From positions 1-24,877 of the forward strand of contig DATGSS010000040.1 of the NCBI GenBank assembly GCA_035302345.1: DNA of 24,877 bases, read 5' to 3'. This document shows positions 7,361-15,627 of the stretch, piece after piece. Made by a program: the position numbers and the translations under genes. The stretch's first letter is position 1; each line of letters begins with the position of its first letter. This stretch comes from Paenalcaligenes sp035302345 (lineage in GTDB: Bacteria > Pseudomonadota > Gammaproteobacteria > Burkholderiales > Burkholderiaceae_B). Below the pieces are notes generated by a model. That model was not told where the DNA came from and did no database searches. It saw only the letters and a list, made by a program, of their open reading frames with translations.

Positions 7361-7987
7361 TTACTGGACCTCGGGATCTGCATCAACGACAATTCTGACG
7401 GTGATGCGTTGACCTCCTTGGTGAAAGACTAAAAACAATCGTTTCGGGCCCTGCGCATCATATTCCTCGAGAGTAACTCGCCACCCTTGGTCGCGTGCAT
7501 GCTCGAGCCTGCCTTGGTCGTCAGCACGAATATCGCTGGCTTGAGAACCCGCGGCGCCACGCAACCAATAGCGCAAGCCCTCGACAGGGATAGGCTGATT
7601 AAAAATCTCTTGGGCCAGCGCGTCGGCGCTATCACCATAACGCATCCCAGCGCGGGGCTCTTGTAACCAAGCGCCGCGATCATCGACTTGTAGTTGCGCC
7701 ATCACATGTCCCAATGGGTTACGGAGCTCTAACACTAATTGCTGGCCATTGTCGTACCAATTAAAGCCCCCCTGTACAGCTTCGGGCTTGTCGTTCATAC
7801 GCTCGGCATGCACAGCAAAACGCCCCTGGCGGTGAAAGGGTTGTTCTGCACTGGGGCTCGGTACTTTTGCCAGCTGCGCAGCGCTTTGAGCGCGTGTTGA
7901 ATCTGTTTTACCATCTGGCATACTGGCACATGCCGCCAGCAGGCTCAACAGCAGCCCCCCTAAAAACAGGCGCAGGTAAATACCCAT
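7361..7987 (-). CDS. lolB: Outer-membrane lipoprotein LolB
   Basis: Receives lipoproteins from LolA and inserts them in the outer membrane. 208 residues. A lipoprotein signal peptide ends in the lipobox LLAAC with Cys20 as the acylated residue. The mature part starts with a Ser/Lys-rich linker, then the LolB-like half-barrel, including RFAVHAERMNDKPEAVQGGFNW near 55-78 and an aromatic/hydrophobic core. Position 20 bases after the TPR gene and before ispE is the conserved Burkholderiales order, which supports the call since LolB sequences diverge strongly. GGAG lies 9 bases before ATG 7987. Confidence 0.88.
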   Translation of the reverse strand: MGIYLRLFLGGLLLSLLAACASMPDGKTDSTRAQSAAQLAKVPSPSAEQPFHRQGRFAVHAERMNDKPEAVQGGFNWYDNGQQLVLELRNPLGHVMAQLQVDDRGAWLQEPRAGMRYGDSADALAQEIFNQPIPVEGLRYWLRGAAGSQASDIRADDQGRLEHARDQGWRVTLEEYDAQGPKRLFLVFHQGGQRITVRIVVDADPEVQ

Positions 7988-8007
7988 GAAAGCAACTCCG
8001 TGGAAAA

Positions 8008-9786
8008 TTATAGATGCACGTTAAAGCGATCGAGTGTTTCTTGTAGTGTGTCATTATCAGGGTCCGCGTCGAGCCCCTCTTGCCAGACTTTTCTAGCGTC
8101 GTCTTTGCGCCCTTTGACCCACAAAACCTCGCCTAGATGCGCGGCCACATCCGCGGCTGGTAGTTGCTCGTAAGAGCGGGCCAAATACTCAACAGCGGCC
8201 TCGAGATCGCCTACCCTGTACAGGTACCAACCAACACTATCGAGAATATAAGGATTGTTTGGCTCGAGATCCATGGCCTGTTCGAGCAGATTTTGAGCCT
8301 CATCAAGATTCCTATTTTGATCTGCGTAGATATAGCCCAAAGCGTTATATGCATTGGCGTGCTCGGGATCAAGCTCGATAATCTCACGCATCAGCAATTC
8401 AAATTTATGATCTTCGTCATTTTGCACCAGCAGCATCCCCAAGTCATACTTGATCTCAGGGATATCCGGCATTTGACGATTGGCCCTCTCGAGGACATCG
8501 ATAGCTTTGTCTAGTTGTTTGGCCTCGTGGTAAATAGAGGCGCGAGTTAATTCGATGATGACCTCATCCTGATTGCTCCTAGCCCCTGCCGTGTCCAAGG
8601 TTTTTTGAGCCTTGTCCATGTGCCCCATACGACCTTCTAGCACGGCTCGATGGACGCGCGCTTGAAAAGCAAAATCGGGCTCTTCAATTAAATCTAGCTG
8701 TCGGATAGCCTCGGGATAATCTTGTTCTTGTTCGGCTATTTGCACCAGTGCTAATCGCGCATCAGAGATACGGCTGAGTACAGTACTGACCGCATCGTCT
8801 ACAGTCAGCCGGCGTTGTGATTGGACCTCGATGTATTCATGCAGCAATTGCTTGGCCTCTTTGTGCTTGCCCCCTTGACGATAGACCTCGGCCTCGATAA
8901 ACATGAGGTCAAAATCTTCGGGATTGTGCTGGGTCATTTCGTGCAACAACGATAACGCATCGCTGTGGCGGTCGTATTCTACATACCGATTCACCAACAT
9001 CAAATGCAGCTGCCTTGATTGAGGATAATCACGGGCGTAGTTTCTGGCTGTTGCAAACGCCTGATCAGGTGCGACAGCCAGCCCGTACTCGAGGACACGC
9101 ATCGCTGCTGATTCAGATTCGGGGCTGCGCTGTAAAGCGGCCAATGCCTCGTCAGCAGCTCGTTGAGGCTCTTGGGCTGCCCAGGCCAAATCAGCCAGAG
9201 CCATGTGTGTAACCATCAGGTCGCGGGCATCCTCCGGCAAGGCTGATTCAAAAACCTCGAGCGCTAAAAAAGGATCTACCATACGGCTAACGATGCCCAT
9301 GGCCTGAATGACGGCTTGTTCCTTGTCGTCAGCGATCTCGATGCGGTCACGCAAAGTATGTGCCATGCCCTCGGTCTCGCCCGTAGAGGCCTCGAGGGCC
9401 AATGCACTAGCACGCGCATCAGGGTTTTCGGGATCTAGCTGTGCCCATAACTGAGCTGCCTGCACACCTAAATTGATGTCTTGCTCAGCCATGGCCAGCC
9501 TAAATGCACGCTGTGCATACCTAGGGTCCTCGGTATCCTGTGCCAACTCGATAAAGGTAACAGCGGCCAGCGAAAAATCCTGTTCGGCCACGGCCATCTC
9601 GCCCACTAGAGTGCGATAAACCAATGTGGCGCTATCCAGGATGCGGTGCTTGCCCTCAGCGTCGATGTAGAAATGCTCGGTGGGTCCGAGGCGGTGCGCC
9701 TGTGCTGTTTGCTCTTGGGCAAAAGCGGCAGTCTGCAGAAAAGTAGCTACAATGAGCGAGAGGAATATAGAGAGGAAAAAACTCAT
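8008..9786 (-). CDS. Secreted tetratricopeptide-repeat protein
   Basis: A 592-residue exported protein. Residues 1-23 form a signal peptide with a likely cleavage after AFA, and no lipobox is seen. The rest is mostly alpha-helical TPR-type repeats, clearest at about 450-585 where the repeat starts ANAYNALGYIYADQ, and is rich in Glu, Asp, Ala and Gln. No catalytic motif is visible. A TPR protein in this place before lolB is conserved in Burkholderiales, which suggests a periplasmic scaffold role linked to the envelope. That is inference from context. It is the first gene of the minus-strand series, divergent from mutM. Confidence 0.85.
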   Translation of the reverse strand: MSFFLSIFLSLIVATFLQTAAFAQEQTAQAHRLGPTEHFYIDAEGKHRILDSATLVYRTLVGEMAVAEQDFSLAAVTFIELAQDTEDPRYAQRAFRLAMAEQDINLGVQAAQLWAQLDPENPDARASALALEASTGETEGMAHTLRDRIEIADDKEQAVIQAMGIVSRMVDPFLALEVFESALPEDARDLMVTHMALADLAWAAQEPQRAADEALAALQRSPESESAAMRVLEYGLAVAPDQAFATARNYARDYPQSRQLHLMLVNRYVEYDRHSDALSLLHEMTQHNPEDFDLMFIEAEVYRQGGKHKEAKQLLHEYIEVQSQRRLTVDDAVSTVLSRISDARLALVQIAEQEQDYPEAIRQLDLIEEPDFAFQARVHRAVLEGRMGHMDKAQKTLDTAGARSNQDEVIIELTRASIYHEAKQLDKAIDVLERANRQMPDIPEIKYDLGMLLVQNDEDHKFELLMREIIELDPEHANAYNALGYIYADQNRNLDEAQNLLEQAMDLEPNNPYILDSVGWYLYRVGDLEAAVEYLARSYEQLPAADVAAHLGEVLWVKGRKDDARKVWQEGLDADPDNDTLQETLDRFNVHL

Positions 9787-9828
9787 TCATTAACCTGCGC
9801 AGCGACGCAAAATTTAAATTGGTACATC

Positions 9829-9857
9829 CATTGCATGCCCCATGCAGCAATGCATGC
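9829..9857. repeat. Nested palindromic repeats in the TPR/mutM divergent region
   Basis: CATTGCATG (9829-9837), three bases, then CATGCA-GC-AATG (9841-9852) make an imperfect inverted repeat. A second GCATGC follows at 9852-9857. It lies in the 118-base gap between two divergent genes, so it may be a regulatory site. No strong promoter could be picked out for either gene. Confidence 0.3.
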
Positions 9858-9904
9858 CTGATGGGCTGACTCAGTTACATTTATACCACCGAACCTGTAG
9901 TGTT

Positions 9905-10732
9905 ATGCCTGAACTCCCCGAAGTAGAAACAACGCGCCGTGGCATCGAGCCACTTATTGTAGGCCAACGCGTCGATGATTTCATTGTGCATCAGCCACGT
10001 TTACGCTGGCCAGTGTGCCCAGAAATGCCTGCCAGGATACAAAACCAAACAGTACATTCTTGTCAGCGCCGAGGCAAGTACCTGTTGATCGGTTTTGCTG
10101 CAGGTTATCAGATTATTCATTTAGGCATGTCAGGATCACTGCGTCATGCCCCTGCCGATGCTGAAAGACTCAAACATGATCATGCTGAATGGCGGCTGCC
10201 TGGTGCTCGGTTATTGTTGCATGATCCGCGTCGCTTTGGTGCCATTTTGTGGCACGACCGCACTGCAGGACCAATTTTAGAGCATCGATTATTGGCTCAT
10301 TTAGGGGTTGAGCCCTTGGGAGAAGAGTTTACCCCACACACCCTGCACGAAGGTTTTAAAAACCGGCGTTTAGCAATTAAAAACGCGTTGCTTGAGGGGA
10401 AAACGGTAGTTGGGGTCGGCAACATTTACGCCTCGGAAGCGCTGTTCAAAGCAGGTATCCACCCCGAAACCCCAGCGGGTGCCTTATCCATGTACAGATT
10501 GCGCAAATTACACCAAGCAATCGTCGATACCATCCAAAAAGCATTGGATGCTGGGGGCACTACCCTGCAGGACTATATCAATGCGACCGGCGCTCCAGGG
10601 GCCTATTTTGATTTGCATGCATTGGTATATGGCAAAGAAGGCGACCCTTGTCCTCGCTGCGAGCGCCCCATCCTACGAATGGTACAAAATCAAAGGGCCA
10701 CCTTTTATTGTCGTCGCTGTCAACGACGTTAG
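9905..10732 (+). CDS. mutM: Formamidopyrimidine-DNA glycosylase (Fpg)
   Basis: Bifunctional DNA glycosylase/AP lyase that removes 8-oxoguanine and formamidopyrimidines. The open frame begins at 9842, but the N-terminal proline after Met is the catalytic nucleophile, so the start must be ATG 9905, giving PELPEVET as the mature N-terminus and 275 residues. Lys58 in RRGKYL matches the conserved Lys57 of the processed enzyme. HLGMSGSL and VGVGNIYASEALF are family motifs, and the C-terminal zinc finger has CPRC and CRRC. The ribosome site is weak. In many relatives mutY is next to it; here a convergent PAP2 gene follows after 19 bases with no clear terminator. Confidence 0.97.
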   Translation: MPELPEVETTRRGIEPLIVGQRVDDFIVHQPRLRWPVCPEMPARIQNQTVHSCQRRGKYLLIGFAAGYQIIHLGMSGSLRHAPADAERLKHDHAEWRLPGARLLLHDPRRFGAILWHDRTAGPILEHRLLAHLGVEPLGEEFTPHTLHEGFKNRRLAIKNALLEGKTVVGVGNIYASEALFKAGIHPETPAGALSMYRLRKLHQAIVDTIQKALDAGGTTLQDYINATGAPGAYFDLHALVYGKEGDPCPRCERPILRMVQNQRATFYCRRCQRR

Positions 10733-10751
10733 CCAACACCGCCAGGATGCT

Positions 10752-11483
10752 TTAATTGTTTTGTGGGTTGAGCACAGAATGTCCGTTGCGTTGTGACCAC
10801 AAAGGCAATATAAACAAGGCAGCATATAAATTAATCACTGCCAAAGACCAGACGACCTGGCTCAGGCTGTGCATGCCTTGGATGATTCGTAACCACCCAA
10901 AAATCAACCCTAGCACCACGGCTAATGCCCATGCCCAACCGACGCGCGCATCAAACTTTTTTTGGCGCACATAACGCACCCAGCCTAACCCCAGCAACAC
11001 AAAACCCGCACTGGCATGGGCGCTGGGCAACGCGCCACCACCCTGGGCAAAAACCTCGGCCCAAAAGCTGGTAGGCAACGGCTCAGGGCCACCGAATTCA
11101 GTCAAAAGCATGGGCCGTGGCATCGCGGTGAGGTGTTTAACTATGCGAATAAACCAAGGACCTGTGAATAGCAGCAGGGCCAAACGTACCCCTAGCTTGC
11201 GCTCGAGTGAGGTCGCAACAGGCCAATACCAAAAGGTTCTAAAGCCAACTAGCAAGGCGCCCCCAAAGGGCACAAGCCAAATCCAATAACGGCCAAAATC
11301 ATCAATAAAACCGCCTTCGGCCAAGGGAAAGCGCTGGGCAGCCGCATCAAAATACCAATGATTCGGCACCAGATCAAAACCACCATACTGAATGCCATAG
11401 GCAGCCACACCAACGACCACACTGGTAATTAAAACAACCGCCCACGCGCGCCAGGGAAAATCATATTGTGTTGAATTATTCAC
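10752..11483 (-). CDS. PAP2-superfamily membrane phosphatase
   Basis: A 243-residue inner-membrane protein with about six hydrophobic segments. Phosphatase motif 1 is K116...RP (123-124), motif 2 is PSAH at 153-156, and motif 3 is R199-x5-H205. The Asp that normally follows the motif 3 His by four residues is Gln209 here, as in a subgroup with HxLSx in this place. Possible substrates are undecaprenyl pyrophosphate, lipid A or phosphatidic acid; none can be chosen from sequence. The start is GTG at 11483 with AGGCGG six bases upstream. It follows the FAD oxidase gene after 25 bases, probably one transcript. Confidence 0.85.
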   Translation of the reverse strand: MNNSTQYDFPWRAWAVVLITSVVVGVAAYGIQYGGFDLVPNHWYFDAAAQRFPLAEGGFIDDFGRYWIWLVPFGGALLVGFRTFWYWPVATSLERKLGVRLALLLFTGPWFIRIVKHLTAMPRPMLLTEFGGPEPLPTSFWAEVFAQGGGALPSAHASAGFVLLGLGWVRYVRQKKFDARVGWAWALAVVLGLIFGWLRIIQGMHSLSQVVWSLAVINLYAALFILPLWSQRNGHSVLNPQNN

Positions 11484-11508
11484 TCGTACCGCCTGCGTTA
11501 CGCGTTTG

Positions 11509-12930
11509 TTAATCCAGATTGAGTAGTTTGCCTGGGTTAAGGATGTTTTTAGGATCCAAGGCCTGCTTGATGCGCTTCATCAGGGCAATCTCGACAGGGT
11601 CCTTGTAGCGTGGCAACCAATCACGTTTGAGTTGGCCAATACCATGCTCTGCACTGATAGAACCGCCAAAACGGAACACAGCGTCATGGACCAACCCGGA
11701 CAATTCCTCTTGTTTGCTGATCAGCTCTTGCTCGCTATAGTGTGCACCACTCATAACATTGTAATGCAGGTTGCCATCCCCCAAATGACCAAAAATCGCA
11801 TGTTCTATTTTGGGCATGAAAGCTTGTATTTCTGCGTTGGTTTGCTCGATAAACTCGGCAAAACTGGACACAGGAACCGAAATGTCATGCTTGATGCCTA
11901 TACCGTGGGCACGCTCGGCCAATGGAATACTCTCGCGTAGATGCCACAGTGCTGCACTTTGGGCCACACTTTCGGCAATCACAGCATCGACCACAACCCC
12001 TTGCTCGATCGCCTCACCCAGGACTTCTTCGAAACGGGTACGTGCGTGTTCCTCGCTCTCGCTATCTGATAACTCGAGTAATGCAAACCAAGGCTGCTCG
12101 GCAGAAGGCCCCTGAAAAGGCAGGCGCTGTTCGGGATAGCATTCGACCACACCCTCGAGACAGTTGCGAGCCATCAATTCAAAACCAGTCAATGCGGGAC
12201 CAAAGCCTTGGCGAGCCAAATTCAACATCTGAATGGCTGCCTCGACGGACTCAAATGCCAGCATGGCTGTGCACTGTGCCACCGGCTGCGGAAAGAGCTT
12301 GAGAGTCGCGGCTGTGATGATTCCCAAAGTACCCTCGCTGCCGATAAATAAATTGCGCAAGTCATAACCGGTGTTGTCTTTGCGCAACCCACGTAATCCG
12401 TGCATGATTTCACCTTCGGCGGTAACCACCTCGAGCCCCAACACCAAATCACGAGCATTTCCATAGCGCAGCACCTGGGTACCCCCCGCATTGGTGGCTA
12501 AATTTCCACCGATGGTGCAGCTGCCTTCGGCAGCTAAGCTTAAAGGAAATAACCGCTCAACATCAGTCGCAGCCTGTTGGATGTTTTGCAAAATACAGCC
12601 TGCCTCGACCACCATTGTGTCGTTGTCTGTATCAACAGCTCGAATCGCAGTTAGTCGCTCGGTAGATAAAATAATGGCCTGTCCGGTGCTGTCGGGAGTT
12701 GCACCGCCGCACAAACCCGTATTTCCCCCTTGGGTGATGACCGGTACCTCGTGGCGATAACACCAGCGCATGACCTCGGCCACCTGTTCGGTATCTGCAG
12801 GGCGCACTACTGCCAGCGCCTGTCCGTGATAACGGCCACGCCAGTCTTCCTCGTATTGAGCCTTTAATTGAGGTTCGGTCAATACATGCGCTGACCCAAT
12901 GAGCGCAACCAATTCAGATAGCTGTTCCAT
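11509..12930 (-). CDS. FAD-binding D-2-hydroxyacid dehydrogenase (D2HGDH/GlcD/Dld2-like)
   Basis: A 473-residue flavoprotein of the VAO/PCMH family. The FAD-binding half has GGNTGLCGG at 68-76 and GGNLATNAGG at 141-150; the C-terminal FAD-oxidase domain has HLGDGNLH at 382-389 and EHGIGQLKR at 428-436. His382, His389 and Glu428 match the metal-binding residues of D-2-hydroxyglutarate dehydrogenase. It likely oxidises D-2-hydroxyglutarate or D-lactate and passes electrons to an electron-transfer flavoprotein or quinone. GlcD is less likely because no glcEF partner genes adjoin. ATG 12930 has AGGGA upstream. First gene of a two-gene unit, divergent from manB. Confidence 0.88.
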   Translation of the reverse strand: MEQLSELVALIGSAHVLTEPQLKAQYEEDWRGRYHGQALAVVRPADTEQVAEVMRWCYRHEVPVITQGGNTGLCGGATPDSTGQAIILSTERLTAIRAVDTDNDTMVVEAGCILQNIQQAATDVERLFPLSLAAEGSCTIGGNLATNAGGTQVLRYGNARDLVLGLEVVTAEGEIMHGLRGLRKDNTGYDLRNLFIGSEGTLGIITAATLKLFPQPVAQCTAMLAFESVEAAIQMLNLARQGFGPALTGFELMARNCLEGVVECYPEQRLPFQGPSAEQPWFALLELSDSESEEHARTRFEEVLGEAIEQGVVVDAVIAESVAQSAALWHLRESIPLAERAHGIGIKHDISVPVSSFAEFIEQTNAEIQAFMPKIEHAIFGHLGDGNLHYNVMSGAHYSEQELISKQEELSGLVHDAVFRFGGSISAEHGIGQLKRDWLPRYKDPVEIALMKRIKQALDPKNILNPGKLLNLD

Positions 12931-12987
12931 GATTTTCCCTATAGCATGTATTTTGTGTCTGACCCGCTTGCTCGATTAGCCCTGCAT

Positions 12988-13016
12988 TGGGCCAAAATGT
13001 ACAAATGGGCGATAAT
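12988..13016 (+). promoter_or_regulatory. Candidate promoter for manB/algC
   Basis: TTGGGC (12988-12993), a 17-base spacer, then GATAAT (13011-13016), about 38 bases before the start codon. It resembles the candidate promoter of the polysaccharide operon (TTGGGA-N17-GATAAT), both having a -35 that departs from consensus in the same positions. Confidence 0.5.
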
Positions 13017-13054
13017 AGACATCATTTTAACTCGACAAAAGGATACTAAAGCCC

Positions 13055-14437
13055 ATGACCTCTGCCAAATTTCCTGCTGCTGTCTTCAAGGCTTATGATA
13101 TTCGCGGGACTGTGCCCGACCAACTGAATGCTAAATTTGCCTTTCACCTGGGGCTTGCATTGGGCCAACAGGCACGCGCACAAAACATCCAAAAGTTTGT
13201 CATTGGTTATGATGGGCGCCACAGTAGTCCCGAGCTTTCTGTCGCTTTACAGCAAGGCTTAATGCGAGCAGGCGTCGAGTGCATTGATCTGGGTTTAGTC
13301 CCAACACCATTAGTTTATTTTGCTGCCCATCAGCTGGACACTGGTTCGGCAGTGGCCATCACAGGCAGCCACAACCCCCCTGAATATAACGGGTTTAAAA
13401 TGATGTTGGGCGGTAAAACACTCTATGGCCCAGATATACAGGCTCTACACTCGCTGATGGAGCACCCCGCTGAAACCCCTCCAAGCCCCGCTATTGACCG
13501 TGCTTACGCCCCCATAGCAGATTACATTCAAACAGTGACCGAGCGCGTCCAACTCGAGCGCCCCATGCGTGTGGCGATTGATTGTGGCAACGGCGCCACA
13601 GGTGTCGTTGCACGAGCACTTTTTGAGGCCCTAGGATGCGAGACCATCATGCTGTACGACACTGTAGATGGTGATTTTCCAAATCATCACCCTGATCCTG
13701 CTGATCCGAACAACCTACAAGACTTGATTGCCGCCGTGCGCAAACATGATTGCGAGCTTGGGCTGGCCTTTGATGGTGATGGTGATCGTTTGGGGGTTGT
13801 GACTCCAGGCGCAGATATCATCTGGCCCGATCGCCAGTTGATCTTGTTCGCCAGAGATATCCTCGAGCGCAAACCCGGCAGCACGATTATCTATGATGTG
13901 AAATGCAGCCGCCATGTGGGGCTGGCCATCAAAGAAGCCGGGGGCATCCCATTGATGTGGCAAACCGGGCACTCATTGATCAAGGCAAAGCTGGCTGAAA
14001 CCGGGGCCCCTTTGGCCGGTGAAATGAGTGGGCATATATTTTTTGTAGAGCGCTGGTTTGGTTTTGATGATGGTCTTTACACTGGCGCACGGATGCTAGA
14101 GATACTATCGCGCAGTCAGGATCCTGCCGCTGTGCTTAATGCCTTGCCTCAGGATCACTCTACACCAGAGCTCAAAATAGAAATGCGTGAGGGCGAGCCC
14201 CACTCCTTTGTCGAACAGTTACAACAGGCTGATTTCCCTGGTGCCATAGAAAGGATCACTATCGATGGCATTCGTGCCGAGTACCCCGATGGATTTGGAT
14301 TAGCGCGTGCATCTAACACCACGCCTGTAGTGGTATTACGCTTTGAGGCTGACAACATACAGGCATTAGAACGCATTCAACAAGAGTTTAAAACAGCCAT
14401 TACGCAACTACGCCCAGATTTACAGCTGCCTATTTAA
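13055..14437 (+). CDS. manB: Phosphomannomutase/phosphoglucomutase (AlgC type)
   Basis: Interconverts hexose 6- and 1-phosphates, making Man-1-P or Glc-1-P for GDP-mannose and UDP-glucose, the precursors of LPS and exopolysaccharide. 460 residues. The phosphoserine loop TGSHNP has Ser105, the Mg2+ loop DGDGDR is at 240-245, the sugar-specificity motif GEMSGH is at 322-327, and the phosphate-binding loop RASNTTP is at 418-424. All align with Pseudomonas aeruginosa PMM/PGM, which is bifunctional. The ribosome site AAAAGGA lies 11 bases before ATG 13055. It converges on the glycosyltransferase operon and probably serves it, though a general housekeeping role is equally possible. Confidence 0.95.
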   Translation: MTSAKFPAAVFKAYDIRGTVPDQLNAKFAFHLGLALGQQARAQNIQKFVIGYDGRHSSPELSVALQQGLMRAGVECIDLGLVPTPLVYFAAHQLDTGSAVAITGSHNPPEYNGFKMMLGGKTLYGPDIQALHSLMEHPAETPPSPAIDRAYAPIADYIQTVTERVQLERPMRVAIDCGNGATGVVARALFEALGCETIMLYDTVDGDFPNHHPDPADPNNLQDLIAAVRKHDCELGLAFDGDGDRLGVVTPGADIIWPDRQLILFARDILERKPGSTIIYDVKCSRHVGLAIKEAGGIPLMWQTGHSLIKAKLAETGAPLAGEMSGHIFFVERWFGFDDGLYTGARMLEILSRSQDPAAVLNALPQDHSTPELKIEMREGEPHSFVEQLQQADFPGAIERITIDGIRAEYPDGFGLARASNTTPVVVLRFEADNIQALERIQQEFKTAITQLRPDLQLPI

Positions 14438-14467
14438 TTATTTTTCATTAATCAGCTAGGGTGTTAA

Positions 14468-15622
14468 TTAATCGGCGGCGGCCGATTTGTGCGCTAACTC
14501 TTTATATAAATCTAAATGTACTCGCACAACCTGCGCGACATCAAAGCGCTCTTCGGCCAGCCGCCGACCGGCAATACCCAATTGCCGACGCAGGGCATTA
14601 TCTAAAGCCAACCGCTCAATCGCTTGTGCCAGCGCCTGACTGTCGCGTACCGGCACTAACACCCCTGTTTGATCCGCAATGATGGCATCGCGGCACCCGG
14701 GGACATCTGTAGTAACCACTGCGCGGCCACTGGCTGCTGCCTCGATCAGGCTCTTGGGTAGGCCCTCACGATATGAAGGCAACACCACAATATGGGCCTG
14801 GCGGTACAGTACGTCAATGTCTTGGCGTTCGCCCAACCATTGCACTACCCCGGCGTCATGCCAGCCTTTGATTTCATCCTCAGTCAAACTGGCTGGATTG
14901 CCAGGATCTACAGAACCGGCAATCTGCCAACGCCAATCGTAACCCTGCTTATGAGCCCACTGGGCCGCCTGAATGTATTCTTGGACCCCTTTGTCATGCA
15001 ACAACCGAGCCGCCATAACTAATGTGATAGGCTCTTGGGGCTCAGTAGTCAACGTAAATTTATCAATATCAACGCCCGACCCAGGAATGAGCACACATTG
15101 TTTTTCTTGGACGACGCCAGCCTGAACGAGCATTTCCTGGTCAGATTCATTTTGCACGATCACACGTGTGCTCGGGCGCCCCAGAGCCAAGCGATAAAGA
15201 CCCAAGGCAATACGTCGTTGCCATCCCGTGTCACGAGTAAATAAATAGCCTAGACCTGAGATAGCGGCCAAAAAAGGCCCCACCTCGGCACCCGCAAAGC
15301 GTGCCGCAATCCCGCCATAGAGCACGGGTTTGATAGTTACAGCATGCACCACATGCGGGCGCAAGCGCCGCATCAACCGCCATAATGCGTACAAAGTCCG
15401 GAGCTCTTGGAATGGATTTTTGCCGCTGCGCGTCATTGGAATGACATGGTGCTTAAAACCATGCGCGCGTATCTGTGCTACAGCCGGGCCATCCATGGTG
15501 GCAATATGTACCTCATAACCCGTAGCCAATGCCGCTTGGGCGATTTCCAATCGATGAGAAAGGAAAAATGCCGGATTATTTACCAGGATCAAGACACGTT
15601 TGCCCTGCTGTGTTGCTGCCAT
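14468..15622 (-). CDS. Family 4 glycosyltransferase (last gene of polysaccharide operon)
   Basis: A cytosolic or membrane-peripheral retaining glycosyltransferase, two Rossmann domains (GT-B fold), 384 residues from ATG 15622. The N-terminal domain starts KRVLILVNNPAFFLSHRL. The GT4 EX7E motif is Glu286 to Glu294, in REGLPKSLIEAAASG, and IPGSGVD is near 180-185. It resembles PglA-type N-acetylhexosaminyltransferases acting on undecaprenyl-linked sugars, but donor and acceptor are not assignable. The frame opens with GTG 15631 and ATG 15628, which overlaps the preceding TGA. I chose ATG 15622 because AAAGGG lies eight bases before it. Confidence 0.88.
   Translation of the reverse strand: MAATQQGKRVLILVNNPAFFLSHRLEIAQAALATGYEVHIATMDGPAVAQIRAHGFKHHVIPMTRSGKNPFQELRTLYALWRLMRRLRPHVVHAVTIKPVLYGGIAARFAGAEVGPFLAAISGLGYLFTRDTGWQRRIALGLYRLALGRPSTRVIVQNESDQEMLVQAGVVQEKQCVLIPGSGVDIDKFTLTTEPQEPITLVMAARLLHDKGVQEYIQAAQWAHKQGYDWRWQIAGSVDPGNPASLTEDEIKGWHDAGVVQWLGERQDIDVLYRQAHIVVLPSYREGLPKSLIEAAASGRAVVTTDVPGCRDAIIADQTGVLVPVRDSQALAQAIERLALDNALRRQLGIAGRRLAEERFDVAQVVRVHLDLYKELAHKSAAAD
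14470..14487. terminator. Weak hairpin between convergent manB and glycosyltransferase operon
   Basis: AATCGGC (14470-14476), four-base loop, GCCGATT (14481-14487). It overlaps the last codons of the glycosyltransferase gene. Only short T-rich stretches flank it, so its use as a bidirectional terminator is uncertain. Confidence 0.35.
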
Positions 15623-15627
15623 ATGCA

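Noticed and set aside
9842..9904. Upstream ATG that would extend MutM by 21 residues
   Set aside because: Fpg needs Pro as its N-terminal residue after Met removal for catalysis, so only ATG 9905 gives an active enzyme.
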